From an uncultured Serinicoccus sp. (GTDB lineage: Bacteria; Actinomycetota; Actinomycetes; Actinomycetales; Dermatophilaceae): DNA of 64,000 nt. Below the pieces are notes generated by a model. The model was not told the DNA's origin, made no database searches, and saw nothing but the letters and a program-made list of their open reading frames with translations. The position numbers and the translations under genes are program-made. The stretch spans positions 1 to 64,000 of the forward strand of contig NZ_CANKYH010000012.1 of assembly GCF_947487915.1 (NCBI RefSeq), written 5' to 3'. How positions within the stretch are numbered: the stretch's first letter is position 1; each line of letters opens with the position of its first letter. This document shows, in pieces, positions 51,418 through 62,930 of this stretch.

Positions 51418-52044
51418 TCAGTCGTCGGTGCTGAGCACCTCGCCCGTCACCGCGTCCACCCGGACGTCGACGTCGTCCCCGGGGCCGGAGCCGAGGTCCA
51501 CCGACACCTCCCAGGACGGGTCGCCCTCCTCCTCGAGGGTGGCGTCGTCCAGGGTGCCGCCGACCTCGTCGACGGCGGTGGTGATGGCCTCCTCGAGGGA
51601 CACCTGCGCCGCGTCCACGGCCGCCCGGTCCTCGGCGTCCAGGTCGTCCTCCTCCACCCGGGTCACAGCACCGTCCGCGTCCACCTCCACCGTCACCGAC
51701 CGCTCGTCGACCCGCAGGTCGACCTCCCAGGTGCCGTCGTCATCGCCGTCGATCTCGTATGCCGTGCCGCCGGTCTCCCGCTGCGCCACCTCGATCGCGG
51801 CGAGGGAGGCCGCGGTGACGTCGTCGCCGGCGTCCGCACCCTGGGTACCCTGCCCGTCGGTGTCACCCGTGTCGGTCCCCCCGGCAGCGTTGTCGTCACC
51901 GCCGGTCCCGGAGGAGTCGTCGGTCGGCGCCGCGGTGGCCTCGATGCCGTCGGTGGCGCCGCCGGTGCCGCCGCAGGCGGAGAGGGTCAGCGCCAGGGCG
52001 AGGGCCAGGGCGGTCGTGGTTCGGGGGGCTCGGGAGATCCTCAT
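51418..52044 (-). CDS. PepSY-domain lipoprotein
   Basis: 208 residues. Signal peptide with lipobox: RTTTALALALALTLSACGG, Cys near residue 25. A disordered Gly/Thr/Asp linker runs to about residue 70. Two PepSY-like modules follow (AASLAAIEVAQRETGGTAYEIDGDDDGTWEVDLRV and VSLEEAITTAVDEVGGTLDDATLEEEGDPSWEVSVDL). The mature protein is very acidic. PepSY proteins are extracellular inhibitors or sensors, often controlled by two-component systems. ATG at 52044 is preferred over the GTG at 52062. Confidence 0.82.
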   Translation of the reverse strand: MRISRAPRTTTALALALALTLSACGGTGGATDGIEATAAPTDDSSGTGGDDNAAGGTDTGDTDGQGTQGADAGDDVTAASLAAIEVAQRETGGTAYEIDGDDDGTWEVDLRVDERSVTVEVDADGAVTRVEEDDLDAEDRAAVDAAQVSLEEAITTAVDEVGGTLDDATLEEEGDPSWEVSVDLGSGPGDDVDVRVDAVTGEVLSTDD

Positions 52045-52077
52045 GAGGACCAGCCTGGACACCGCGGATGAGGGCGG

Positions 52078-52089
52078 CTCTCATGAGAG
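52078..52089. promoter_or_regulatory. Perfect 12-bp palindrome upstream of PepSY gene
   Basis: CTCTCATGAGAG lies 33 bp before the PepSY ATG, with another CTCTCA half-site at 52092-52097. It is a good candidate for a regulator-binding site of the lipoprotein gene. Confidence 0.45.
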
Positions 52090-52101
52090 TCCTCTCACCG
52101 A

Positions 52102-54894
<2,793 letters not shown>

Positions 54895-54901
54895 GGGGTC
54901 G

Positions 54902-54907
54902 ACCCTA
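54902..54907 (-). promoter_or_regulatory. -10 element of ppc, overlapping a stop codon
   Basis: TAGGGT on the minus strand; its TAG (54907-54905) is the stop of the upstream GNAT gene. Seven nt precede the GTG at 54894. Confidence 0.55.
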
Positions 54908-55441
54908 CGGCAACCGTGACCGACCCTCCGCAACGATCCCGGGCTCGTCGACGTCCTCGCGCAGGGCCAGCTCGAACCAGTCGCACCCGTGCCACCGGCC
55001 GAACTTGCGGCCCACCCGGGTGAAGGCCCCCACCTGACGGAAGCCGAGGGACCGGTGCAGCGCCGCGCTGGCCGGGTTGGGCGGGGTCGTGCCGGCCACC
55101 GCCGTGCCGTAGCCGAGCTCGCGCAGCCGGTCGAGCAGGGCGGCGTAGAGCGGGCGCCCGAGCCCCTGCCCCGCGGCGTCCTGAGCGAGGAAGATGCTCG
55201 TCTCGGCGGTGCGCGCGTAGGCCCTGCGGGCGCGGTAGCCGCCGGCGTAGGCATACCCCAGGACGACGCCGTGACGCTCGGTGACCAGCCAGACGTGGGC
55301 ACGCTGCGCGGCGGCGATGCGACGGGCGAGCTCGTCGGCCCCCGGCGGCTCGGTCTCGAAGGTGACGGAGGTGCCCGTGACGTAGGGCGCGTAGATCGCC
55401 GAGCACCGCCCGGCGTCCTCCGGGCGCGCATCCCGGATCAC
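54905..55441 (-). CDS. GNAT acetyltransferase, phosphinothricin/Pat-like
   Basis: 178 residues: [42 protein letters not shown], the acetyl-CoA segment [34 protein letters not shown], and [37 protein letters not shown]. This is the Pat/Bar/MddA group that acetylates amino acid analogues such as phosphinothricin or methionine sulfoximine. The GTG overlaps the mrdA stop as GTGA (55438-55441), so it is the last gene of the mre operon, where rodA is often found. Confidence 0.9.
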   Translation of the reverse strand: MIRDARPEDAGRCSAIYAPYVTGTSVTFETEPPGADELARRIAAAQRAHVWLVTERHGVVLGYAYAGGYRARRAYARTAETSIFLAQDAAGQGLGRPLYAALLDRLRELGYGTAVAGTTPPNPASAALHRSLGFRQVGAFTRVGRKFGRWHGCDWFELALREDVDEPGIVAEGRSRLP

Positions 55442-57507
55442 GGCTCCACCTCGCGCAGGGTCTCCCAGATCTGGCGCACCGCCGGCGCCGCGGTGTCCGA
55501 CCCGATGCCACCCTCCTCGACGACGACGAGCACGACGTACTCGGGCTCGTCGGCGGGCCCGTAGGAGGCGAACCACGAGGTCGCCTGGCGGCCGAAGGAC
55601 TCGGCCGACCCGGTCTTGCCGGCCAGGGGGTAGTCGGCGCTCGGCCAGCCGGCGAAGGCCGCCGCGCCGGTCCCCTCCGTGACGACCCCCTCCAGCCCGT
55701 CCCGCACGATCTGCCACGTCTCCTCGTCCAGCGAGACCCGGCCCTGGTCCGGCGCCTCGATCTGCTCCACCACGCTGCCGTCCGGGCGGACCAGCGCGTC
55801 CGCCACCTGCGGCGTGACGAGCCGCCCCCCGTTGGCGACGGCGGCGTAGACGACCGCCATCTGCAGCGGGGTCGTCGCGACGTCGCCCTGCCCGATGGAG
55901 AAGTTCACCGCGTCGCCGGGTCGCCAGCGGGCGCCGTCGACGCAGTTCTCCTGCGCCAGCTGCTCGAGGAACTCGCGGCGCTCCTCGTCGTCCACCTCCG
56001 GGTAGCCCTCCTCGGCCCGCCGGCAGACGTCCTCGCGGGTGCTCTCCCAGTAGTCCTGCTTCCACCGCCGCGAGGGCAGGGTGCCCGCCTCCTCGCCCGG
56101 CACGTCTACCCCGGTGCGCTGCCCGAGGCCGAAGCCCCGCGCCACCGCGAGGAAGCGGTCGCTGGCGTCGGCGTCCGCGCCCGCGTCCTGCAGATCGCGC
56201 CAGTGGTCGTAGGCCCAGCGGTAGAAGGTCGTGTCGCAGGAGACCTCGAGGATGCGGCGCAGCCCGATCTCGCCGTAGGCCTCGGACTCGTAGTTGGTGA
56301 ACCGCTGGCCGGCGATGGAGACCGCGCCGGGGCAGGAGTACTCCCCCTCGGGGTCGATGCCGGTCTGCAGCGCAGCGGGGAGGGTGACGACCTTGAACGT
56401 CGAGGCCGGCGGGTAGGTCTCCCCGACCACGCGGTTGACGAGGGGGGCTCCGCGGTCGGCGTCGAGCAGCCGGGCGTACTCCCCGGCGCTCACGCCGCGG
56501 CTCCAGACCCCCGGGTCGTAGGTGGGGAAGCTCGCGGCGGCGAGCACGGCCCCGGTGCCGGGGCGCAGGACGACGGCGGCTCCACTGGTCGCCGGGGCGC
56601 CCGCGCGGCGCGCGGCCCGTACGGCCTCCACCAGGGCCTGCTCGGCGGCGGCCTGGACCCGGACGTCGAGGTGGGTGAGCAGGTCGGCCCCCTGGACGGG
56701 GTCGGTGCGCCCGAGCGTGCCGGTGACCACCCCGCGCGGGTCGACGGTGAGGGTGGTGCGCCCCGGTATGCCGCGCAGGCCCTCGTCGTAGACCGCCTCG
56801 AGCCCGGCGCGGCCCAGCCACGCCTGCGCGTCCAGCCCGTCCTCCGAGGCCTCGACCTCCTCGAGCGTCGGACGGCCCAGGTAGCCCACGAGGTGCGCCG
56901 CGTTGACCCCCTCCGGCGCGGGGTAGTTACGGACCGGGATGCTCTCGACCTCGATGCCGGGGTAGTCCTCGGGCCGCTCCAGCAGGGCCAGGGCGTCCAC
57001 CGGGTCGACGTCGTAGACGAGCGGGACCGGGAGGTAGGGGGAACCCGAGAAGCAGAACGGCACCGGCGGCGCGCCCTCCGTGCCGCACAGGCGGGTGCGA
57101 CCCCACAGCTCCTCCTGCGGACGCCGCAGGGCGTCGGCCACGGAGGCCACGAGGTCAGCACCCCCGTCGTCCGCCTCCAGCAGGACCTGGGGGTCGACCG
57201 TCACGACCGAGCTGGCGGCGTTCGCGACGACAGGCGTGCCGTCGGCGGCCAGCACCCGGCCCCGCAGGGCCGGCGTGAGGATCTCCCGTGTGCTCACCTC
57301 GGCCGCCTGCACCGCGAGCTCCTCGTGCTGGCCGAGCTGCAGCTGTCCGAGCCGACCGGCCAGCAGCCCGCCCAGGGCGAGCACGGCCACGAGCACGACC
57401 CACAGGGCTCCCGTGGAGCGACGGCGCCGGACCCGGCGGGGGGTCAGAGCCGGCCGGGGGACGCGGGTGGCCGCCCGGCCCCGGCGGGGGGTGGGGCGGG
57501 TGGTCAC
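55438..57507 (-). CDS. mrdA: Penicillin-binding protein 2 (class B transpeptidase)
   Basis: 689 residues: short basic cytoplasmic start, one transmembrane helix (LWVVLVAVLALGGLLAGRLGQ), a dimerisation domain, then the transpeptidase with SxxK in ASTFK (Ser near 370), SCD near 423 in place of SxN, and KTG near 630. It crosslinks lateral-wall peptidoglycan with the Mre complex. GTG overlaps the mreD stop (57504-57507). Confidence 0.93.
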   Translation of the reverse strand: MTTRPTPRRGRAATRVPRPALTPRRVRRRRSTGALWVVLVAVLALGGLLAGRLGQLQLGQHEELAVQAAEVSTREILTPALRGRVLAADGTPVVANAASSVVTVDPQVLLEADDGGADLVASVADALRRPQEELWGRTRLCGTEGAPPVPFCFSGSPYLPVPLVYDVDPVDALALLERPEDYPGIEVESIPVRNYPAPEGVNAAHLVGYLGRPTLEEVEASEDGLDAQAWLGRAGLEAVYDEGLRGIPGRTTLTVDPRGVVTGTLGRTDPVQGADLLTHLDVRVQAAAEQALVEAVRAARRAGAPATSGAAVVLRPGTGAVLAAASFPTYDPGVWSRGVSAGEYARLLDADRGAPLVNRVVGETYPPASTFKVVTLPAALQTGIDPEGEYSCPGAVSIAGQRFTNYESEAYGEIGLRRILEVSCDTTFYRWAYDHWRDLQDAGADADASDRFLAVARGFGLGQRTGVDVPGEEAGTLPSRRWKQDYWESTREDVCRRAEEGYPEVDDEERREFLEQLAQENCVDGARWRPGDAVNFSIGQGDVATTPLQMAVVYAAVANGGRLVTPQVADALVRPDGSVVEQIEAPDQGRVSLDEETWQIVRDGLEGVVTEGTGAAAFAGWPSADYPLAGKTGSAESFGRQATSWFASYGPADEPEYVVLVVVEEGGIGSDTAAPAVRQIWETLREVEP

Positions 57508-57989
57508 GCCCACCCCCGCTGCGTCATCCAGCGCTCCAGCCGCATGACCACCGGCAGCACGAGGACGGCCACCAGCATCGTCACGGCCAGGGTCCAGGCC
57601 AGCTCGCCCGGCAGGGCCCGCCCGACGCCCGCCGCCGCCGCCACGCCCCGGACGCCCAGCACCAGCGCCGCCGCCAGACCGGTCGCGACCCACGGGAGGA
57701 CCGGCGACAGGACGAGCTGGCGGCGGACCGCCCCCAGCCCCAGACCGACGGCCGCGTAGACGAGGGCGCCCGCGCCGAGCGGCGCGGCCCCGGGAGGCAC
57801 CACGTCGACGAGCCAGCCCCCGGCCAGCCCGACCAGGAGACCGACCGGGGGCGGGTGCAGCAGCGCCACCCCCGCGACGACGAGCAGCACCAGGTCCGGC
57901 CGGGCCAGGCCGGCGGGCCAGGCGCTCGGCAGCAGGACCGCGGCCAGCAGGAGCGCCCCGCGGACGAGCGGGCCCAGCACGCGGATCAT
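57504..57989 (-). CDS. mreD: Rod shape-determining protein MreD
   Basis: 161 residues, five or six hydrophobic segments and few charges, in the typical MreD position between mreC and mrdA. LLVGLAGGWLVDVVPPGAAPLGAGALVYAAVG resembles the conserved GLxxDxxxxxPLGxxAL motif. It is an inner-membrane partner of MreC. The ATG overlaps the mreC stop (57986-57989). Confidence 0.88.
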   Translation of the reverse strand: MIRVLGPLVRGALLLAAVLLPSAWPAGLARPDLVLLVVAGVALLHPPPVGLLVGLAGGWLVDVVPPGAAPLGAGALVYAAVGLGLGAVRRQLVLSPVLPWVATGLAAALVLGVRGVAAAAGVGRALPGELAWTLAVTMLVAVLVLPVVMRLERWMTQRGWA

Positions 57990-58795
57990 CCGTCCTCCCT
58001 CAGGACGACGGCGACGAGGTCGAGGGTGTCGGTGTCCACGAAGGGCTCCACGACGGCCGTGCGCCCGAGCTGGCCGCGGTCGGGGTCGACGGCGACGACG
58101 GTCCCCAGGGGTATGCCGGCGGCGTAGGGGACGTCGTCCGGGCTGCCCAGCGTGCTCACCCGGTCGCCGACCTCGATCCGGGTGTCGCCCAGCGCGGTGA
58201 GGGTGAGCTGGCCGTGCCCGCGCGCCGGCAGGCCCGGCACCGGGTCGGCCTGGACGTCACCGAGCGCCCCGTCCTCGCCGAAGCGCACACCCACGACGAC
58301 CTGAGGGTCGCCGAGCAGCAGGACGTCCGCGCTGGTCGGGGCCACCCGCAGCACCCGGCCGACGAGCCCCTCGACGGCGACGACGGTCTGGTCGGGAAGG
58401 ACGCCGTCCTCGCCGCCCACGTCGACGGTGACCGTGCGCCCACCCACCGGCGTGCTGCCGGACGCGACGGCGACCACCCGCGCCGGGAGCAGGGTCCGGT
58501 CCACGGCGGCGGCGGTGCTGGAGCGGGCCAGCTCCTCCAGCTCGGTGACGTCCCGGGCCTGCGCCCGCAGCCGGTCCACCTCGGCGGCGAGCGCGTCGCG
58601 CTCGGCGGTGAGCTCGGCGACCCGGCCGTCGTCCCAGCCCGCGAGCACCCGCTGCGCGGGGGCGAGCGCGGCGGCGACGGCGGAGCGCGCGGGGGCGGCG
58701 AGGCTCGGCCGGGCCAGGTCGACCACCAGCACCGCGGCGGTGGTGGCGAGGAGCAGGACCGCGAGGAGGGAGGTGCGGGAGGGCATACCGGTCAC
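57986..58795 (-). CDS. mreC: Rod shape-determining protein MreC
   Basis: About 269 residues: one N-terminal transmembrane helix (LLAVLLLATTAAVLVVDLA), a coiled coil (DDGRVAELTAERDALAAEVDRLRAQARDV), then the beta-rich MreC domain with VNVGGEDGV-like TVDVGGEDGVLPDQTVVAVEGLVGRV, TSADVLLLGDP and RVSTLGSPDDVPYAAGIPLGTV. It scaffolds PBP2 on the outer face. I prefer the GTG at 58795, which overlaps the mreB stop as GTGA; ATG at 58786 is the alternative. Confidence 0.9.
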   Translation of the reverse strand: MTGMPSRTSLLAVLLLATTAAVLVVDLARPSLAAPARSAVAAALAPAQRVLAGWDDGRVAELTAERDALAAEVDRLRAQARDVTELEELARSSTAAAVDRTLLPARVVAVASGSTPVGGRTVTVDVGGEDGVLPDQTVVAVEGLVGRVLRVAPTSADVLLLGDPQVVVGVRFGEDGALGDVQADPVPGLPARGHGQLTLTALGDTRIEVGDRVSTLGSPDDVPYAAGIPLGTVVAVDPDRGQLGRTAVVEPFVDTDTLDLVAVVLREDG

Positions 58796-59841
58796 CCCTG
58801 GAACGCGGGCTGGCGGGTCAGGACCTGACGCAGGGCCTTCATGTCGTCGACGCAGACGCCCGCCCCGCGGATGACCGCGTGCTGGGGGTGGTCGGCCAGG
58901 CGGACGGGCACCCCGAGCTCGTGCCGCAGGCGCTCGGTCCACCCGCGCAGCAGGGCCCCGCCCCCGGTCAGCGTCACCCCGGTGTCGAGGAGGTCACCGG
59001 AGAGCTCCGGCGGGCAGACGTCCAGGACGGCACGCACCGCCTCGACGACCTGCGCCGTCACCGGTTCGATCATCCGGCGCACCTCCTCGCTGTCCAGCTC
59101 GATGGTGCGGGGCAGCCCCGACCCGAGGTCGCGACCGCGCACCCGGGTGGTGCGCTCGGTCGCCAGCGGCCAGACCGCCCCCACCTGGTGCTTGATCTGC
59201 TCCGCGGACCGCTCCCCCAGCAGCAGGTCGTACGCCTCGCGCACGCCCTGCGCGACGGCCTCGTCCACCTCGTCGCCACCGACCCGCAGGCTCCGGGCGT
59301 TGACGACCCCGCCCAGGCTGATGACGGCGACGTCCGTGGTGCCCCCGCCCAGGTCGACGACCATGCTGGCGGCCGCGCTGTCGACCGGCAGCCCGGCCCC
59401 GATGGCCGCGGCCATGGCCTCCTCCACGACGAGGACCCGCCGCGCACCGCACCGCATCGCGGCGTCCTCCAGCGCCCGCCGCTCGACCGCGGTGACGCCG
59501 CTGGGCACGCACACCACGGTGCGCGGGCGGAAGAGCCGGGTCGGACGCACGCGCTCGACGAAGTGGCGCAGCAGCTGCTCGGTCACCTCGGAGTCGGTGA
59601 TGACCCCGTCCGAGAGCGGCCGCAGGGTCAGCACCCGCTCGGGGGTCCGGCCCAGCATCTCGTGGGCCTTCGCCCCGGCCGCGACCAGCCGGCCGGTCGC
59701 CGTGTCGAGGGCCACCAGCGTCGGCTCGTCGAGGACGACGCCCCGTCCCTGGACGTGCACCTGCGTCGTCGCCGTGCCCAGGTCGATCGCGAGGTCGCGT
59801 CCGAGCAGGGTGGACCCTCGGGGGACGCGCGCAGTGCTCAC
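58792..59841 (-). CDS. mreB: Rod shape-determining protein MreB
   Basis: 349-residue bacterial actin: phosphate-1 loop LAIDLGTATTQVHVQGRG, VVEEAMAAAIGAGLPVDSAAASMVVDLGGGTTDVAVISLGG (phosphate-2 with the catalytic Glu/Asp region), and LTGGGALLRGW (adenosine motif). The N-terminus carries a short MSTARVPRGSTLLGRD extension. It directs wall synthesis along the cell cylinder. The GTG is 6 nt after TACCAT. The gene heads mreB-mreC-mreD-mrdA-GNAT. Confidence 0.95.
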   Translation of the reverse strand: MSTARVPRGSTLLGRDLAIDLGTATTQVHVQGRGVVLDEPTLVALDTATGRLVAAGAKAHEMLGRTPERVLTLRPLSDGVITDSEVTEQLLRHFVERVRPTRLFRPRTVVCVPSGVTAVERRALEDAAMRCGARRVLVVEEAMAAAIGAGLPVDSAAASMVVDLGGGTTDVAVISLGGVVNARSLRVGGDEVDEAVAQGVREAYDLLLGERSAEQIKHQVGAVWPLATERTTRVRGRDLGSGLPRTIELDSEEVRRMIEPVTAQVVEAVRAVLDVCPPELSGDLLDTGVTLTGGGALLRGWTERLRHELGVPVRLADHPQHAVIRGAGVCVDDMKALRQVLTRQPAFQG

Positions 59842-59847
59842 CCCGGC

Positions 59848-59853
59848 ATGGTA
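59848..59853 (-). promoter_or_regulatory. -10 element of the mreBCD operon
   Basis: TACCAT on the minus strand with 6 nt (GCCGGG) to the GTG at 59841, in the 19-bp gap after the CHAT gene. Confidence 0.45.
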
Positions 59854-59860
59854 CGCAGCG

Positions 59861-62428
59861 TCACGGGCCGACCGGGGTGGCGCTCCAGGGCGCTCCCCAC
59901 GCCACGAAGGCGCCCGCGAGCGGGTGGGCCCGGGTGGCCGCCCGGCTCAGCGCCTCGTCGGCCGGCAGCCCCCGGGCGAGGAGCTCGTGGTAGCGCGGCA
60001 GGTGGTCCGCAGCCACCTCGTCGGGGATCCGGCAGGGCGCCGCCACGACGCTCTCCACCCCCAGCCAGAGCAGACCGGCCGCCAGACCCAGCGCCGCCGA
60101 ACCGCCGCGGTGGCGGGACCGGCCCGAGTCGCAGGCCGAGAGGACGACGTGCGAGGCGCGCCGCGGCTGCCGCTCCAGGTCGGCCAGGAAGTAGGGGCCG
60201 TCGGCCAGCCACACCGAGGAGAACATCGGGCTGTCGTCCCGGTGCCGCCCGTGGGCGGCGACGTGGACCACGTCGTGGCGTCCCAGCGCCGCCGCGAGGT
60301 CCGCGGCGGTGGTCTCGTGATGCGCCCGGCCCTGCGGCCAGACCGTCGCGACGCGGTCCACCTCGTCCCTGGCGAGCCCCAGCCGCGGGCCGGCGAGGGC
60401 GGCCACCGTCGGCGCCGCCACCTCGGTGCCGCCCCTGGCCCAGGCGCTGACGCTCGGGGCGACGGGTGTCGGGTGGTCGCGACGGCTGGGCAGCAGACCC
60501 CACGGCACCGAGGCGAGCGCCGGGGTGGGCACGACGAGCGCCCTGCCCTCCAGCCGCAGCGGGCGCAGCACCCGCTCGTCCAGGGCCTGCACGGAGCGTT
60601 CCAGCGAGCGCTGCAGGGTCTGCTCCATCGGCCCCCCGAACGCCCGTGCGCCGGTCTCGAGGTCGGCCGCCAGCACCCTCGCCTCCTCCAGGGCGGGGGG
60701 CAGCGGACCCAGGTCGACCGTGCGCAGGCGACGCGCGGTGCCGGCCACCGCGAGGAGCCGGCCCTGTGACTCGATGAGGTACACCAACGAGGTCTCCCGC
60801 TCGGCCAGGCACCCGAGGGACCGTGCGAGCTCCTCCCGGGTGACCATCCCGCGGGGCCCGCCCTGGCCGGGGGCGGACCAGGACAGGGCGGCGACCGAGC
60901 GCTCCAGCTCCCGCAGCCGGCCGCGCATCCGGTGGGCCCGGTCCAGGTCCTCGCGCACCTGGTGCCGGAGGTGTCGCAGCACCGTCGTGCGTCGGGCCAG
61001 CTCGGGGTCCGCCGGAGGGAGGACGGCGGGTGACCTGCTCGCGGCCTCCCGCCAGCGTTCCACCGCGAGCAACGTCTCGCGCGGGGCCTCGGGTGCGACG
61101 GCCAGGTCGAGCCGGGCCAGGTCCTGCGCGTGCAGATGGGTGGCGGCCCGCAGCTCCAGGCTCGAGCTGCCGGCGAGCGTCTCGGTGAGGTCGGTCAGGG
61201 CCGCGCGCAGGTGGCGCCGCGCGGTCGGGGCGTCCTCGGCGTCCCGGGCCGCGGAGGCCAGCACGCCGCGCGCCCGCAGCCGGGTGCTCAGCGAGCCGAC
61301 ATGGGTGAGGTCGGCGGTCGCGCGCAGCAGGCGGACCGCCTCGTCCGTCCGCCCGCGGTCGACCTCGGTCTCCGCGACGATGAGCCGAGCCAGGTCCGCG
61401 GCCACGTGGTCTCCGTCGGCGTCGAAGGCCTCGACCAGCGCCCGCCCGCGCCGGGCGACGTCCCCGAGGCGGCCACCGCGCCGCCGTCGGGCGTCGAGCA
61501 GGACCAGCTCCGCGCGGCGCCGCAGCCCGGGAGCACGGTGCTGCAGGAGCCGCCTGGCCCGGGCCGCCCCCTCGGCCGCCTCCTCGTGCCGGCCCTCGAC
61601 GAGCTCGGCCAGCGCGAGGTCGCCCTGGATCTCCCCGGCGACGAGGCGCTGCCCCGTGCTCTCGGCCTCCGTGGCGGCCCGCAGGAGCAGGTCGCGGGCC
61701 TCGTCGACCAGGCCGGAGTCGAGCAGGGTCCGGGACCGCCCGTGGAGGGCCACGGCCCGTGACGCCCCCTGGCCCAGCCGCTCCATGTCGCGGTACAGCT
61801 GCAGGGCCCGGGGCAGGTCCCCGGACAGGGCGACCGTCTGCGCCAGGTTGTGCCGGGCCATGAACTCCTGCACCGGCAGGTCGTGCTCGCGCGCGATGCG
61901 CGCCGCCTCGGCGAAGTCGGTCTCGGCGCTCGAGGGGTCCGGACCGTCGACCCGCACCGCCCCCCGCGAGAGCAGCAGCTCGAAGCGGTCGGCCGGACCC
62001 AGCTGGTCGACGGAGGTCAGGGCCCGCTCCAGGTGCTCCAGCGCGGTGCTCGTGTGCCCGGTGCGCCCGTTGATCATCGCCAGCTGCAGTCGACACTTCG
62101 CGACCAGGACCACCCGGACCTCCGGCTCGAGGCCCTCGGCCAGCTCGAGCGCGCGACCGGCCGCCTCCAGCGCGCTGTCCGCACCGTGGCGCTGCACCAG
62201 CGAGGTGCTCAACGACAGCAGCAGCCGCGCCTCGGCCTCTGGGGCCGCGGCGTCGCCCGAGCCCACCGACTCCACGCCCGGCACCCGCGCGGGCCGCTGC
62301 TCGTGGAGCATCCGCAGGGCGCGGCGCAGCAACCGCTCCCCCTCGGCCGGCCGACCCTCGACGTTCGCCGACCGGCCCTGGACGAAGAGTGACCCGACCG
62401 AGACCGGGGCGTCCGTTGCTCTCGGCAT
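59861..62428 (-). CDS. TPR-CHAT caspase-like protease
   Basis: 855 residues. Residues ~10-420 are helical, TPR-like repeats (for example SALEAAGRALELAEGLEPEVRVV and SLSTSLVQRHG blocks). A mixed helical linker follows, and the last ~280 residues form a CHAT (HetF-associated caspase-like) domain. The catalytic pair is visible: His726 in VVHVAAHGRHRDD and Cys766 in HVVLSACDSGRS; GLLPSRR and AAGLLWLGVESVVAAPC are further CHAT landmarks. It is probably an active peptidase controlled through its TPRs. It starts 7 nt after the 164-residue protein gene and is the last gene of the operon. Confidence 0.87.
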   Translation of the reverse strand: MPRATDAPVSVGSLFVQGRSANVEGRPAEGERLLRRALRMLHEQRPARVPGVESVGSGDAAAPEAEARLLLSLSTSLVQRHGADSALEAAGRALELAEGLEPEVRVVLVAKCRLQLAMINGRTGHTSTALEHLERALTSVDQLGPADRFELLLSRGAVRVDGPDPSSAETDFAEAARIAREHDLPVQEFMARHNLAQTVALSGDLPRALQLYRDMERLGQGASRAVALHGRSRTLLDSGLVDEARDLLLRAATEAESTGQRLVAGEIQGDLALAELVEGRHEEAAEGAARARRLLQHRAPGLRRRAELVLLDARRRRGGRLGDVARRGRALVEAFDADGDHVAADLARLIVAETEVDRGRTDEAVRLLRATADLTHVGSLSTRLRARGVLASAARDAEDAPTARRHLRAALTDLTETLAGSSSLELRAATHLHAQDLARLDLAVAPEAPRETLLAVERWREAASRSPAVLPPADPELARRTTVLRHLRHQVREDLDRAHRMRGRLRELERSVAALSWSAPGQGGPRGMVTREELARSLGCLAERETSLVYLIESQGRLLAVAGTARRLRTVDLGPLPPALEEARVLAADLETGARAFGGPMEQTLQRSLERSVQALDERVLRPLRLEGRALVVPTPALASVPWGLLPSRRDHPTPVAPSVSAWARGGTEVAAPTVAALAGPRLGLARDEVDRVATVWPQGRAHHETTAADLAAALGRHDVVHVAAHGRHRDDSPMFSSVWLADGPYFLADLERQPRRASHVVLSACDSGRSRHRGGSAALGLAAGLLWLGVESVVAAPCRIPDEVAADHLPRYHELLARGLPADEALSRAATRAHPLAGAFVAWGAPWSATPVGP

Positions 62429-62435
62429 CCCTGCC

Positions 62436-62930
62436 TCAGAGGGTGAACGTCGGGGTCACGACCGTCCGGCCCCCCGGCGGACGCACGACGAGATAGGCCG
62501 GGCCGCAGCTGACGGAGGCCAGCACGAACCGTCCGTCGTGCACCGGCACCCACTCCGAGCGGCCGTCCGGCCGCGCCAGCTCGATCTCGTCGACGTCGCA
62601 GGTGAGCCACCCGTCGACGCGCGCGGTCCCGTCGCGCTCGGCGGTCACCGTCACCATGATGCTCACACTGTCGGTGCTGAAGGTCACCGTGGTCGCCTGG
62701 TCCGGCTCGTCGTCGTCGTCGGCCCGGGTGAGCGCCAGGGGGGCACGGGTCAGCTCGGCGACCTCCGCGTGCAGCGCCCGGACCGTGAGGGCGTAGGCGA
62801 TCCGCTCGGTGAGCCCCGCGGGGCACGGGTCCAGCCGGGTGACGGTCTCGCGCAGCTCGGTCAGCACGGCGCCGTCGCCCTCGTCCCACGGGCGGGCAGC
62901 GACGCCCCCCCTCTCGCGGTCATCGTTCAT
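62436..62930 (-). CDS. 164-residue protein between a sigma factor and TPR-CHAT
   Basis: An N-terminal helical part of about 75 residues (DGAVLTELRETVTRLDPCP, LTERIAYALTVRALHAEVAEL) is joined by an acidic DDDDEPD hinge to a beta-rich domain of about 85 residues (VTFSTDSVSIMVTVTAERDG, WVPVHDGRFVLASVSCGPAYLVV, ending in GRTVVTPTFTL). There is no signal peptide or membrane helix. I do not recognise a named family. The ATG overlaps the sigma factor stop (62927-62930). By position it could be a regulator of the sigma factor or a substrate of the CHAT protease; both are inference. Confidence 0.75.
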   Translation of the reverse strand: MNDDRERGGVAARPWDEGDGAVLTELRETVTRLDPCPAGLTERIAYALTVRALHAEVAELTRAPLALTRADDDDEPDQATTVTFSTDSVSIMVTVTAERDGTARVDGWLTCDVDEIELARPDGRSEWVPVHDGRFVLASVSCGPAYLVVRPPGGRTVVTPTFTL

